Below, piece by piece: positions 44,222 to 53,628 of a stretch of DNA of 64,000 nucleotides; the first letter of the stretch is position 1; every line of letters starts with the position of its first letter. Source of the DNA: Furfurilactobacillus milii. Lineage in GTDB: Bacteria > Bacillota > Bacilli > Lactobacillales > Lactobacillaceae. The stretch is taken from assembly GCF_021654115.1 (NCBI RefSeq), contig NZ_JAIWJF010000002.1, positions 124,001-188,000 on the forward strand. Direction: 5' to 3'. The notes under the pieces are model-generated. The model saw only the letters and a program-made list of their open reading frames with translations, searched no databases and was not told the origin of the DNA. A program made the translations under genes and the position numbers.

Positions 44222-44732
44222 GATGAACGAAAATATAACGCCGACCATTGCTGAAGCAGGGATGAGCGAGGCTTTGAAGCAAGCACGGATCGCCGGCAGT
44301 GTTGGTGAAGTGCCGATCGGTGCAGTCGTCATGCACCAGGGGAAAATTGTGGGTCGTGGCTATAATCTGCGTGAGCATGCTCAAGATGCAACGTTGCATG
44401 CGGAGATCATGGCGATCAGTGAAGCTAATCATACACTTAACACCTGGCGACTAGAAGATTGTCAGCTGTTTGTCACCATCGAGCCATGTCCTATGTGTAG
44501 TGGTGCCATTATCAACGCTCGGATTCCTGAAGTCTATTTTGGTGCCCGAGACCCTAAGGCTGGTACAGTGCGTTCTTTATACCAATTGCTGGAAGACCCA
44601 CGTTTTAATCATCGAGTTATTGTTCATGAGGGACTCATGGCAGATCAAGCCAGCGCACTTATGCAGAATTTCTTCCGAGCAATCCGTCGAGGACGTGGTG
44701 CAAAAAAACCGGGTTCACAACGAACAAAATGA
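44214..44732 (+). CDS. tadA: tRNA adenosine(34) deaminase
   Basis: A 172-residue zinc deaminase turning A34 of tRNA-Arg into inosine. Zinc motifs are HAEIMAI (His and catalytic Glu) and PCPMCSGA (two Cys). The C-terminal FFRAIRRGRGAKK fits the bacterial TadA end. The start ATG 44214 overlaps the preceding stop (ATGGCTGA); ATG 44223 is an alternative. SRP RNA follows. Confidence 0.95.
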   Translation: MAEMNENITPTIAEAGMSEALKQARIAGSVGEVPIGAVVMHQGKIVGRGYNLREHAQDATLHAEIMAISEANHTLNTWRLEDCQLFVTIEPCPMCSGAIINARIPEVYFGARDPKAGTVRSLYQLLEDPRFNHRVIVHEGLMADQASALMQNFFRAIRRGRGAKKPGSQRTK

Positions 44733-44790
44733 CAAGCAAAACACTAGCTTTTATGACGTAAATAGCGTAGTATTATTAATTGCCGAAAGG

Positions 44791-44871
44791 CCATGAGGCA
44801 AGGTCGTCCTCACGAATTGTGTCAGGACCGGAAGGTAGCAGCACTAAGTCCGCGACGGTTTGTGCTTCATG
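44791..44871 (+). ncRNA. ffs: Signal recognition particle RNA, small 4.5S type
   Basis: The conserved SRP domain is clear: GTGTCAGGACCGGAAGG then TAGCAGCACTAAGT, with the GGAA tetraloop and the asymmetric internal loop. Flanking segments CATGAGGCAAGGTCG and CGACGGTTTGTGCTTCATG pair to close the hairpin. It lies between tadA and dnaX, its usual place in Firmicutes. The ends are estimated from pairing. Confidence 0.95.
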
Positions 44872-44888
44872 TTTTATTGAAATTAACG

Positions 44889-44938
44889 GCGTTTGACCAA
44901 TGGCTTTAACAACTGGTTGAGCGCTTTTTATTTATTTT
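44889..44938 (+). terminator. Terminator after ffs
   Basis: GCGTTTGACCA pairs with TGGTTGAGCGC (several G·T) and leads into TTTTTATTTATTTTT. Confidence 0.65.
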
Positions 44939-45068
44939 TAAATACAAGTTGAGATTTGGAAGTACTGGTGTTATCTTTCGGGTCTAAAACCTTTATACTG
45001 ATTTAGAGGAATGCTAACGAAGTGCGGATACTTCGCACGATAAGGAACATCCATATGAGGAGTTTAAC

Positions 45069-46982
45069 ATGAGCTATCAAGCCCTTTATCGGGTATGGCG
45101 GCCGCAACGGTTTGATGAAATTGTTGGTCAGACCGTCATTACGCAAACATTAAAAAATGCTATTGTGACCCAGCAGACGAGTCATGCTTACCTTTTTTGT
45201 GGACCACGTGGGACCGGTAAGACATCAGCGGCGAAGATTTTTGCCAAGGCTATTAATTGTCCAAATCAGAAGGATGGCGAGCCGTGCAATAATTGTGATA
45301 TTTGTAAGGCAATCACGGCCGGTCAGCTAAACGATGTCATTGAAATTGATGCTGCTTCTAACAACGGTGTTGAAGAAATTCGTGACATTCGTGATAAAGC
45401 CAAGTATGCGCCGACACAGGCCACTTATAAAATTTACATTATTGATGAAGTGCATATGCTATCAACCGGTGCCTTTAATGCTTTATTGAAGACTTTGGAA
45501 GAACCGCCGGCCAATGTGATCTTTATTTTGGCCACCACGGAACCGCATAAAATTCCGGCGACCATTATTTCACGGACACAGCGTTTTGATTTCAAACGAA
45601 TTACGGCTCAAGAAAGTTTTGACCGAATGGTTTACATCTTGAAGCAAAAGCAAGTTGATTTTGAGGAACCAGCTTTAAAGGTCATTGCTAATGCGGCAGA
45701 AGGCGGAATGCGTGATGCTTTGAGTATTTTGGATCAAACGATTTCGTTTGGCGATAATGAAGTGACGCTCGACAATGCTTTGTTAGTCACGGGTAGTGTG
45801 ACGGAAAGCTTATTGGCAGACTATGTCAAACAGGTGGTTGCTCACGAAACGACGGCCGGATTAGCTGCCCTCCAAAAGGTCCTGGACGATGGTAAAGATG
45901 CTGGTCGATTTGTAGAGGACGTAATCAGCTACGTTCGTGACCTACTTCTTTATAAAGAAGCGCCTGATATGGTAACCGGCAGTGATACTACCGGTGACGT
46001 CTTTCAACAATTGAGTAAGAATACAGATCCTGACGTTTTTTACCAAATGATCAACGCTTTAAATGAGGTAGCTGCGCAGTTGCGATTCACAACGCATCCC
46101 GATGTCTATTTAGAAGTGTTGACGGTTAAGCTAGCACAGATATATCCGAATGTGGGCACAACTAAAGCCCCCACATCAGGAAGCGCTTCTAATGCAGCTG
46201 AAGTCGCTGAATTAGAGACGCAAATTCAACAGTTGAAGCAAACGGTCAGCCGCTTAAGCGCAACGACGGCCCAACCGCAACAGCCAGCACCTACTGTAGA
46301 ACCTTCGTCTCATAGTGTTCAAGGTACTCAAACGGCCTCGACAACTAGCGCGACGCCAGCGCCAACGAATCAACCAGCATCAACCACGGGCACGCAGACA
46401 GGAAAGCCGGCACGGGCCAAAACGGCGACTGCTACTGCTAGCCATGCGAGTGCAAACGTTAACTTGGCGAAAATTTATCCAGTGTTACGAGCCGCCACAA
46501 AGCATGATTTAGATGCGATGCGTGACGTATGGGACGATTTATTGGATACGTTGCCCGTGACACAAAAAGCGATGATGCATGTTTCAAAGCCTGTTGCTGC
46601 TAGTAATGAGGGTGTAATTGTTTCATTTAGTTATGCCTTTTTCTTCGATAAGGCAGCTACCGATGATGGTTTGCGAACAGCATTGGAGAGCAATCTTAAT
46701 CGATTGACTGGCGATACAACGGATGTTTGGTTTGTTCCAGAGGATCAGTGGCCGCAGATTCGTAAGGACTTTTTGACGGATCATAAAGAAGAATTAACGG
46801 GTGGAGCGGCCCCAGCTGGGCCTACTACTGATCGGCAGCAATCGCCGGTTTCAGATGAGCCGGCGTCAGCACCACTTGATTCGCCATCGGAAGACGCTGG
46901 TATCAGTGAGCCGGAGAATGAATTGGTAACAAAAGCGCAACAGTTGTTTGGCGCTGATAACGTGACTATCAAAAACGATTAA
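45069..46982 (+). CDS. dnaX: DNA polymerase III subunits gamma and tau
   Basis: A 637-residue clamp-loader ATPase. Walker A GPRGTGKTSAAKIF (about 45-58), the C4 zinc site (CPNQKDGEPCNNCDIC, about 65-80), the DEVH box and sensor residues are all in the first 220 residues; domain III follows to ~370. A Thr/Ala/Pro/Gln-rich linker (about 375-465) leads to the tau-like polymerase-binding end. ATGAGGAG precedes ATG 45069. First gene of dnaX-ebfC-recR-yaaL. Confidence 0.97.
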   Translation: MSYQALYRVWRPQRFDEIVGQTVITQTLKNAIVTQQTSHAYLFCGPRGTGKTSAAKIFAKAINCPNQKDGEPCNNCDICKAITAGQLNDVIEIDAASNNGVEEIRDIRDKAKYAPTQATYKIYIIDEVHMLSTGAFNALLKTLEEPPANVIFILATTEPHKIPATIISRTQRFDFKRITAQESFDRMVYILKQKQVDFEEPALKVIANAAEGGMRDALSILDQTISFGDNEVTLDNALLVTGSVTESLLADYVKQVVAHETTAGLAALQKVLDDGKDAGRFVEDVISYVRDLLLYKEAPDMVTGSDTTGDVFQQLSKNTDPDVFYQMINALNEVAAQLRFTTHPDVYLEVLTVKLAQIYPNVGTTKAPTSGSASNAAEVAELETQIQQLKQTVSRLSATTAQPQQPAPTVEPSSHSVQGTQTASTTSATPAPTNQPASTTGTQTGKPARAKTATATASHASANVNLAKIYPVLRAATKHDLDAMRDVWDDLLDTLPVTQKAMMHVSKPVAASNEGVIVSFSYAFFFDKAATDDGLRTALESNLNRLTGDTTDVWFVPEDQWPQIRKDFLTDHKEELTGGAAPAGPTTDRQQSPVSDEPASAPLDSPSEDAGISEPENELVTKAQQLFGADNVTIKND

Positions 46983-47035
46983 ACGGTCAGTTGATGACCA
47001 ATTATGAATAACTTATTTTTGGAGGAATGAAGATT

Positions 47036-47341
47036 ATGATGGGTGGCAACATGCAAAATATTATGCGTCAGGCACAAAAGATGCAAAAGCAGATGAAAGC
47101 AGATCAAGAAAAACTGGAAGCACAAACTTTCACTGGTTCTGCACCAGATGATATGGTGAAAGCCACATTTACAGGAGATCACAAGATGACTGATTTGGTC
47201 GTTAATCCTGATGCGATTGATCCAGATGACCCTGACATGTTGGCTGACATGGTTTTGGCAGCCGTTAATGACGCAATGACACAAATTGACACGGCAACGG
47301 ACAGTACCATGGGTAAATACAGCCGTGGGCTGGGGATGTAA
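47036..47341 (+). CDS. ebfC: Nucleoid-associated protein, YbaB/EbfC family
   Basis: A 101-residue small DNA-binding protein beginning [20 protein letters not shown] with the family's Met/Gln-rich helix. GGAGGA lies nine bases before ATG 47036; ATG 47027 is too near it. The gene sits between dnaX and recR as in most bacteria. Confidence 0.95.
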   Translation: MMGGNMQNIMRQAQKMQKQMKADQEKLEAQTFTGSAPDDMVKATFTGDHKMTDLVVNPDAIDPDDPDMLADMVLAAVNDAMTQIDTATDSTMGKYSRGLGM

Positions 47342-47359
47342 GCACAAACGAGGTAGACA

Positions 47360-47959
47360 ATGGATTATCCAGAACCAATTGCGCAATTAATTGAAAGTTA
47401 CATGAAGTTACCGGGTATTGGTGCAAAAACCGCCACACGGCTAGCCTTTTATACAATTGATATGGATGGCGATGATGTGACTGGTTTTGCTAAATCATTG
47501 ATTTCGGCTAAACGGGACCTACACTTCTGTTCAATCTGTGGCAATATCACTGAAGAAGATCCATGCGCGATTTGTTCCGATAAATCGCGTGATCAAAGTA
47601 CGATTCTAGTGGTCGAAGAGCCCAAAGATATTATGTCGATGGAATCAATGCGTGAATACCATGGCTTATACCATGTTTTGCACGGCGTTTTGTCCCCAAT
47701 TGAAGGTAAGGGTCCTGAAGATATTAACATCACTAGCTTGGTCAAACGGCTTCAGGAACATGACGAAGTGAAGGAAGTCATTGTGGCAACAAATGCCACG
47801 CCTGAAGGGGAAGCTACCGCTATGTACCTATCACGGTTGATTAAGCCAGCGGGCATCAAGGTGACTCGGTTAGCTCATGGTCTGTCAGTAGGTTCTGACA
47901 TTGATTACGCTGATGAAGTGACCTTACTTAAAGCTGTTGAGGGCCGGACTGAAATGTAA
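47360..47959 (+). CDS. recR: Recombination mediator RecR
   Basis: A 199-residue RecFOR-pathway protein. It has an N-terminal HhH ([15 protein letters not shown]), the C4 zinc finger (CSICGN...CAICSD, about 57-74), a Toprim domain with [12 protein letters not shown], and the C-terminal Walker-like helix. The start ATG 47360 follows GAGG by about eight bases. Confidence 0.97.
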   Translation: MDYPEPIAQLIESYMKLPGIGAKTATRLAFYTIDMDGDDVTGFAKSLISAKRDLHFCSICGNITEEDPCAICSDKSRDQSTILVVEEPKDIMSMESMREYHGLYHVLHGVLSPIEGKGPEDINITSLVKRLQEHDEVKEVIVATNATPEGEATAMYLSRLIKPAGIKVTRLAHGLSVGSDIDYADEVTLLKAVEGRTEM

Positions 47960-48025
47960 ACGATAGACGCTGGTACTCTCATATGAATGGAAATTGTATC
48001 AGCGTGAGCGATGTGGGAGGTCAAA

Positions 48026-48271
48026 ATGTTATTTAGTCGTCGTCCGCGCTTGCGTGGGCAATATAATGAAGCATTATTGGATGATATTGATCGAGCAAAG
48101 CGTAGCTGGGACCGAGCTGTTGAGACTCAAACGGCGGTCGTAGATGAAGGTAACGGCCGTGAACTTTCGGCACAAACTGCGTTGGCTCGACAAAAATATA
48201 TGCTGTTATTCCGTGAGGCACGAGAACGAAAAGTTCGGGGCAGATTGCAGGCCTCAGTGATTGATAATTAA
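48026..48271 (+). CDS. yaaL: YaaL-family protein (DUF2508)
   Basis: An 81-residue helical protein found after recR in Firmicutes. It begins MLFSRRPRLRGQYNEALLDDIDRAKRSWDRA and contains LARQKYMLLFREAR. Function unknown in the family. GGGAGG precedes ATG 48026. A hairpin, CGCTGGTAC with GTATCAGCG (about 47967-48006), lies between recR and this gene. Confidence 0.88.
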   Translation: MLFSRRPRLRGQYNEALLDDIDRAKRSWDRAVETQTAVVDEGNGRELSAQTALARQKYMLLFREARERKVRGRLQASVIDN

Positions 48272-48300
48272 TTACGATCAAGATTTAGACACAATAATTG

Positions 48301-48350
48301 AAAAACGTTTGCTGGAGAATTGTGCATTGAACTCTGGCAAACGTTTTTTT
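48301..48350 (+). terminator. Terminator of the dnaX-yaaL operon
   Basis: AAAAACGTTTGCTGGAG pairs with CTCTGGCAAACGTTTTTTT around an 11-base loop. Confidence 0.88.
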
Positions 48351-48418
48351 GATGGCGTTAATTTCTCTGATCTTTTGCGTATGTAATGGGTAGATCACAA
48401 AAGACGGAGGAGTTTCGA

Positions 48419-49327
48419 ATGAAACGTTTAGCAATAGTAATATCGGTAATTGGCTTCATATTGGGGTTATGCGAAACTGGCAAGGCAATGAGTAAAACAG
48501 ATTTTTTAATGCAAGTTGAGTCAGGTGCCCAACAGAATTGGGCTCATTATGGAATTTTACCCTCGGTGACTGGTGCACAAGCTATTTTGGAAAGCGGCTG
48601 GGGGACGTCACAACTGGCCACTAATGCTCATAATCTGTTTGGCATTAAAGGAGCTAATATTGATGGGGCAACGGTTCGCATGCCAACGCGCGAGGTTGTC
48701 AACGGGTATTCGCTGTCTGTGTGGGCAAATTTTCGAGCTTATCCGTCATTTATTGAAAGCATTGCAGATCACGGTCAATTTTTGAGCGTGAATAGTCGGT
48801 ATCACAATGTTTTAGGTGAGCGAGATGCATGGCTGGCTGCACAGAAATTGCAAAGCGATGGTTATGCTACTGATCCTGCTTATGCGGATGAACTAATGCA
48901 AATCATTCGGGCTAATAATTTAACCCGATGGGATCAGGGGAAATCAGACATTGATCAACACCCAACAGCGGCGGCACCTAACTCAGCTGAAATGTCGGAC
49001 AGCGCTAATCAACCGCAGCAACAAGATACTTTGCGGCGCTACGTGATTCAACCGGGTGACAGCTGGTGGCGAATCAGTAGGGCCAGTGGTATTTCAATGG
49101 GCCAAATCAGCCAAGTGAGTCAAACACCGATTCGGTGGTGGATCTATCCAGGCCAATGGCTGTGGTTACCACAAATGAAGGATTATACCGTGCAACCAGG
49201 AGATACACTACATCGGATTGAGAAGGCCTTACAGTTGCCAATAGATTCATTGGCGAAGGTCAACCATCGCGCGCGCCAAAGTCATTTAACAGTCGGAACC
49301 AAATTGGAATTGCCAGCTGCCGTGTAA
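48419..49327 (+). CDS. Secreted glucosaminidase-type autolysin (GH73) with LysM repeats
   Basis: A 302-residue secreted protein with a signal peptide (about 1-23), a glucosaminidase-family domain (about 25-175) with the catalytic Glu in QAILESGWGTSQLA and HNLFGIKG, then a Gln/Ser linker and two LysM domains (about 212-255: YVIQPGDSWWRISRASGI; about 258-302: YTVQPGDTLHRIEKAL). It would cleave peptidoglycan glycan strands at the wall. GGAGG precedes ATG 48419; the longer frame from 48386 would spoil the signal peptide. It sits between yaaL and tmk. Confidence 0.88.
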   Translation: MKRLAIVISVIGFILGLCETGKAMSKTDFLMQVESGAQQNWAHYGILPSVTGAQAILESGWGTSQLATNAHNLFGIKGANIDGATVRMPTREVVNGYSLSVWANFRAYPSFIESIADHGQFLSVNSRYHNVLGERDAWLAAQKLQSDGYATDPAYADELMQIIRANNLTRWDQGKSDIDQHPTAAAPNSAEMSDSANQPQQQDTLRRYVIQPGDSWWRISRASGISMGQISQVSQTPIRWWIYPGQWLWLPQMKDYTVQPGDTLHRIEKALQLPIDSLAKVNHRARQSHLTVGTKLELPAAV

Positions 49328-49394
49328 TTACGTTAGACAGCGACCCCTATTCTAAAGTACAATGAACGTATTGACGATAAGGGAGTTTGGAATA

Positions 49395-50036
49395 GTGAAA
49401 ACAGGCGCATTTATAACTTTTGAGGGGCCCGATGGGGCAGGAAAAACCAGTGTTCTGAATGCGCTGATCGATGATTATTCATTGCAACTAGGGGAGAAAT
49501 TACTGACAACCCGTGAGCCGGGTGGTAATAAGATTTCAGAAGCAATTCGTGCGATTATCATGGATAAAGCCAACACGGAGATGGATGCGCGGACTGAAGC
49601 TTTACTGTTTGCAGCAGCGCGACGCCAGCATTTGGTCCAAACGGTTTTGCCAGCTTTAGACGCGGGTAAGGTTGTGTTCTCTGATCGGTACGTTGATAGT
49701 TCGATTGCGTATCAAGGCGCTGGCCGTGAAATTGGAGAGGCTGCCGTAGCAGAAATGAATCTTTTTGCTACGAAAGGACTTACACCAGACCTAACAATCT
49801 ACTTTGATGTACCATCGGAGGTAGGATTAACACGAATTCATGAATATCGGTCAGATGAAATCAATCGTTTGGATAATGAAGAACTGTCATTTCATCGTCG
49901 TGTACGGCACGCTTACCTTAAATTGTTGCAAGACGAACCGCAACGCATTACACTAATTGACGCGAACCAACCGCTGGAAAAAGTGATTACCGACACGAAA
50001 CAGGTGATTGCTCAACGGTTCCCGAATTTGTTTTAA
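49395..50036 (+). CDS. tmk: Thymidylate kinase
   Basis: A 213-residue kinase making dTDP from dTMP. Walker A FEGPDGAGKTSVLN (about 9-22), TTREPGG (DRx/TREPGG motif) and FSDRYVDSSIAYQGAGRE are diagnostic. The start is GTG 49395 with AGGGAG nine bases upstream; ATG 49362 lacks a ribosome site. Leads tmk-darA-holB-yabA-rsmI-thioesterase. Confidence 0.95.
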   Translation: MKTGAFITFEGPDGAGKTSVLNALIDDYSLQLGEKLLTTREPGGNKISEAIRAIIMDKANTEMDARTEALLFAAARRQHLVQTVLPALDAGKVVFSDRYVDSSIAYQGAGREIGEAAVAEMNLFATKGLTPDLTIYFDVPSEVGLTRIHEYRSDEINRLDNEELSFHRRVRHAYLKLLQDEPQRITLIDANQPLEKVITDTKQVIAQRFPNLF

Positions 50037-50092
50037 TTGTACGGAGCCCCGTTATCGCGGTCGCGAGCTTTTTCACAGGAGGAATTACGCAT

Positions 50093-50422
50093 ATGAAAAT
50101 GATTATTGCTATTGTTCAAGACAAGGATAGTAATCGACTGAGTAATCAGTTTATCGAACAAAATATTAGAGCCACAAAGTTGTCAACGACGGGTGGTTTC
50201 TTACGTTCAGGTAATACCACGTTCTTGATCGGAATCGAAGATGATCGCGTTCAAGAAGTTATGGATCTCATTAAGGAGACATCACACACTCGGGATCAAT
50301 TCATGACACCGCCAGTTAATATGGATGTTTCAATGGACCAGACTGCTTCATATCCAGTTGAGGTCACAGTTGGTGGGGCAACTTGTTTTGTACTGCCAGT
50401 TGAGGCATTTCAACAGTTTTAG
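50093..50422 (+). CDS. darA: PII-like cyclic-di-AMP receptor DarA/PstA
   Basis: A 109-residue PII-fold trimer (DUF970, YaaQ). The family start MKMIIAIVQDKDSNRLSNQFI is followed by ATKLSTTGGFLRSGNTTFLIGIED (about 29-52), with GGFLRxGNTT a c-di-AMP contact region. It lies between tmk and holB as in other Firmicutes. AGGAGG precedes ATG 50093. Confidence 0.94.
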   Translation: MKMIIAIVQDKDSNRLSNQFIEQNIRATKLSTTGGFLRSGNTTFLIGIEDDRVQEVMDLIKETSHTRDQFMTPPVNMDVSMDQTASYPVEVTVGGATCFVLPVEAFQQF

Positions 50423-50450
50423 TCGTTAACCGCACTGCTAACGAGGAAAT

Positions 50451-51464
50451 ATGCCAACAAATAATGATGTTTTAACGATTGCTGAACAGCGCCAACCTGT
50501 GCTGGTTCAGCATTTTAAAAATGTAATTAAAAAAAATGAACTGGCCCATGCGTACTTATTTGCCGGACCAAACGGCAGTGGCAAGGAGGAGCTCGCAATG
50601 TGGATTGCGATGCGCCTTTTTTGTATTAACCTGCAAGATGGTCAGCCTTGTGGAAAATGTGAGGAATGCCAACGAATTAGTCAACGCGAGCATCCGGATG
50701 TATTGATTGTTGAACCAGAAGGAAACTCAATTAAAGTTGACCAAGTTCGTTTGCTGAAATCTGAGTTTTCCAAAAGTGGGATGGAAGGCAATAAAAAAGT
50801 CTTCATTATTGCCGGAGCTGAAACGATGACTGCCAGTGCAGCCAACAGTTTGCTAAAGTTTCTTGAAGAGCCCAGCGGTAATATCACGGCCTTGTTGCTA
50901 ACGACCAATCCCAATTTGCTTTTACCGACTGTCATTTCACGGACTCAGGAAATGGAGATGCAACCATTAGCAGTCAATGAACTTCAGTCCCAGCTTGAAT
51001 CAGCCGGCGTAGGAAAGCACCTGTTAGCATTGACCAGCCGGCTGACTAATAGTCCTGATCAAGCGGCTGAGTGGTTAGTCGATGACTGGCTGGGTCAAAC
51101 CGCAGCTGCTGTGTGGCAGTGGGAGAGTCAGCTACTGAAGCCTGACATGAGTGCGTTTGTCACGGTGGGAACGACACTTGTACCCTTGGCAAAGGATCGT
51201 CCACATCAGCGGATTGTCTTGGACATTATTTTGGCTGGCTTTCGTGACATGCTATTAGAAAATATTGATCATGAAAAATTTGTCATGAGTTTTCCGAGTC
51301 ATCGCAAGGATTTACAGGAATTAACGACGCGTTATTCTAAAAAGCAACTCGTCGACGTTACAGATTTAGGGTTACAATCAAAGCAGTTGCTCGAACGCAA
51401 CGTTAGTTTTCAAAATGTGGCCGAATCATTGACGTTGAAGGCATTTAACGTTCTTTCTAAATGA
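50451..51464 (+). CDS. holB: DNA polymerase III subunit delta'
   Basis: A 337-residue clamp-loader subunit related to DnaX. The P-loop region reads FAGPNGSGKEELA, with Glu at the position where an active P-loop has Thr/Ser, fitting delta's structural role. The zinc ligands CINLQDGQPCGKCEEC (about 61-76) and SLLKFLEEPSGN are present. ATG 50451 follows ACGAGGAAAT. Confidence 0.95.
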   Translation: MPTNNDVLTIAEQRQPVLVQHFKNVIKKNELAHAYLFAGPNGSGKEELAMWIAMRLFCINLQDGQPCGKCEECQRISQREHPDVLIVEPEGNSIKVDQVRLLKSEFSKSGMEGNKKVFIIAGAETMTASAANSLLKFLEEPSGNITALLLTTNPNLLLPTVISRTQEMEMQPLAVNELQSQLESAGVGKHLLALTSRLTNSPDQAAEWLVDDWLGQTAAAVWQWESQLLKPDMSAFVTVGTTLVPLAKDRPHQRIVLDIILAGFRDMLLENIDHEKFVMSFPSHRKDLQELTTRYSKKQLVDVTDLGLQSKQLLERNVSFQNVAESLTLKAFNVLSK

Positions 51465-51515
51465 TGATTGCCAGTTTTGAAACGATGCAATGATGACACT
51501 GATGGAGGTGTAATC

Positions 51516-51866
51516 GTGGATAAACGACAAACAATGCTCGACGATTTTGAGCACTTGCAAGATCAGACGACAGGAATTTTGGATCAGTTGGCCGCATTAA
51601 AAAAGCAGGTTACGGCATTGTCAGAAGAGAATGCTGAATTAACCGTCGAAAACCAGCATTTACGTGAATTGCTCGGTACTGATACAGATACGACTGAAGC
51701 ACAGCAACGATTGTCTAAATCACTACAGAATTTAGAACGGTTGTACGAGACCGGTTTTCACGTTTGCCGTGAGTTTTATGGTCAACGGAGAGAAGAAAAT
51801 GACTCTTGCGCATTTTGTTTAGACGTCATTTATGGAGAACGGGATCGAACAATTAAAGCAAGTTAG
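51516..51866 (+). CDS. yabA: Replication initiation control protein YabA
   Basis: A 116-residue regulator that tethers DnaA to the sliding clamp and limits initiation. The N-terminal leucine-rich coiled coil (about 8-65) is followed by the zinc-binding end, with HVCREFYG and SCAFC supplying His/Cys ligands. GTG 51516 has GGAGGTG nine bases ahead. Confidence 0.94.
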   Translation: MDKRQTMLDDFEHLQDQTTGILDQLAALKKQVTALSEENAELTVENQHLRELLGTDTDTTEAQQRLSKSLQNLERLYETGFHVCREFYGQRREENDSCAFCLDVIYGERDRTIKAS

Positions 51867-51880
51867 GGGTGGACACAGGC

Positions 51881-52768
51881 ATGGTAGCAACAAGTCAGCG
51901 CAGTTTTGCGCCACACGAATCTGGTACGCTGTTTTTAGTACCAACACCGATTGGTAATTTGCAGGACATGACGTACCGGGCGGTTGCAACGCTAAAACAG
52001 GTCGACTTGATTGCGGCTGAGGACACGCGCAACACGCAGAAATTATTAAACAACTTTGATATCGAGACAAAACAAATTAGTTTTCATGAGCACAATACGC
52101 AAGAGCGAATCCCGGAATTATTGGATAAACTTCGCGCTGGTGTAAATATAGCCCAGGTGAGCGACGCAGGGATGCCATCAATCAGCGACCCAGGTACGGA
52201 ATTAGTTGCTGCTGCTGTAGCAGCCCAGTTGCCAGTAGTGCCACTACCCGGGGCCAATGCAGGCCTAACAGCATTAATTGCCAGTGGCTTAGTACCACAA
52301 CCGTTTTATTTTTACGGCTTTTTAGATCGCAAGACTAAGGAACAAAAGGCTGAGCTCACCGATTTGGCCAAGCATCCGGAAACTGTGATTGTTTATGAGG
52401 CACCGCACCGATTAGCGAAGACGGTGACTGCGATTGCAAACGCGGTCGGACCAGATCGCCCACTGGTGCTTTGCCGCGAATTAACGAAAAAGTTTGAAGA
52501 GTTTATTCGTGGGACTGCTAGTGAAATTTTAGAATGGTTAGCCACAAATCCGCCGCGCGGTGAGTTTGTCATTCTAATTGGCGGGAACACTAATCCGCCC
52601 GTTGAAGAGCAGGATCCGCTGCTGAGTCAGTCGGTGGAAGAGCATGTTAAGACGTTGATTGCTCGAGGTGACAAGCCTAACGATGCAATTAAAGCTGTCG
52701 CTAAAGCCCGCCAGTTACGCAAGCAAGAGGTTTATGCAACCTACCATCACTTGAATGAGGTCAATTAA
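51881..52768 (+). CDS. rsmI: 16S rRNA (cytidine1402-2'-O)-methyltransferase
   Basis: A 295-residue tetrapyrrole-methylase-fold enzyme modifying C1402 in the 30S decoding centre. Signature segments are LVPTPIGNLQDMTYRA, AAEDTRNTQKLL and QVSDAGMPSISDPG (about 87-100). The start ATG 51881 is 14 bases after the yabA stop, with AGGGGTG upstream. The thioesterase start follows its stop directly. Confidence 0.96.
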   Translation: MVATSQRSFAPHESGTLFLVPTPIGNLQDMTYRAVATLKQVDLIAAEDTRNTQKLLNNFDIETKQISFHEHNTQERIPELLDKLRAGVNIAQVSDAGMPSISDPGTELVAAAVAAQLPVVPLPGANAGLTALIASGLVPQPFYFYGFLDRKTKEQKAELTDLAKHPETVIVYEAPHRLAKTVTAIANAVGPDRPLVLCRELTKKFEEFIRGTASEILEWLATNPPRGEFVILIGGNTNPPVEEQDPLLSQSVEEHVKTLIARGDKPNDAIKAVAKARQLRKQEVYATYHHLNEVN

Positions 52769-53545
52769 ATGACGCAACAGAACCGATATGATGAAGAACA
52801 TAAAATTCAGTATTACGAAACAGATTTAACGGGTAAGGTAACGTTAGGCATGCTAATCAACATGCTGGTGCTAACTTCATATGATCAAGCTGATAGCTTT
52901 GGTGTTGGCACGGATTACATGCTTTCAAAGGGCTACGGTTGGGTCATTGCTCAGTATGAAATAGATATAAAGCGGTTACCTCGCGATCACGAAAAGGTAC
53001 GTTTGGTGACCGAGGCGACTTCTAATAATCGTTATTTTGCTTACCGCCAATTCTTTTTGGAAGATGAGCAGGGCAACGAGCTGGTTCATGTAGATACAAT
53101 CTGTGTGGTGATGGATTTGGAAGCCCGTAAGATGGTCGCCATTCCAGATGACGCTGTGGCCCCTTACCATTCTGAGGTGGTCAAACGCATCCCCCGTTTA
53201 TCACGACCAACTAGTTTTGAACAGGCGGATGTGGCGGCAACCAAGACGTATCGGGTGCGCTATTTTGACTTGGATTCAAATCATCATGTAAACAATTCAC
53301 ATTATTTTGATTGGGTGATGGACGCCCTAGATGAGGAATTTTTGATTCATCACGAATTGTGCCATCTAGCGATTCGGTTTGAAAATGAAGTTCGTTATGG
53401 AAACACGGTAAAAAGCGAAGTGACCGCGCCGATTAACAATGAAGACGGAACCGTAACTACCCATCATCACATCATGGGTGATGATGAGCGATACGCTGAA
53501 GCAACGCTGACATGGCGGCCATTATCCGCAACAACGGTGGATTAA
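52769..53545 (+). CDS. Acyl-ACP thioesterase
   Basis: A 258-residue double-hotdog enzyme that frees fatty acids from acyl carrier protein. The first hotdog has YYETDLTGKVTLGMLINMLVLTSYDQAD; the second contains YFDLDSNHHVNNSHYFDWVMD (about 170-190), with the Asp/Asn/His residues used in catalysis. ATG 52769 abuts the rsmI stop without a gap, so translation is probably coupled. Confidence 0.9.
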   Translation: MTQQNRYDEEHKIQYYETDLTGKVTLGMLINMLVLTSYDQADSFGVGTDYMLSKGYGWVIAQYEIDIKRLPRDHEKVRLVTEATSNNRYFAYRQFFLEDEQGNELVHVDTICVVMDLEARKMVAIPDDAVAPYHSEVVKRIPRLSRPTSFEQADVAATKTYRVRYFDLDSNHHVNNSHYFDWVMDALDEEFLIHHELCHLAIRFENEVRYGNTVKSEVTAPINNEDGTVTTHHHIMGDDERYAEATLTWRPLSATTVD

Positions 53546-53628
53546 TGCATCTGTGCTGACGGGTGCTGTTGTGGTCAATCAGGTTATGCTATGATAGTAC
53601 CGATGTTAACGATTTGGAGGAAAATAAA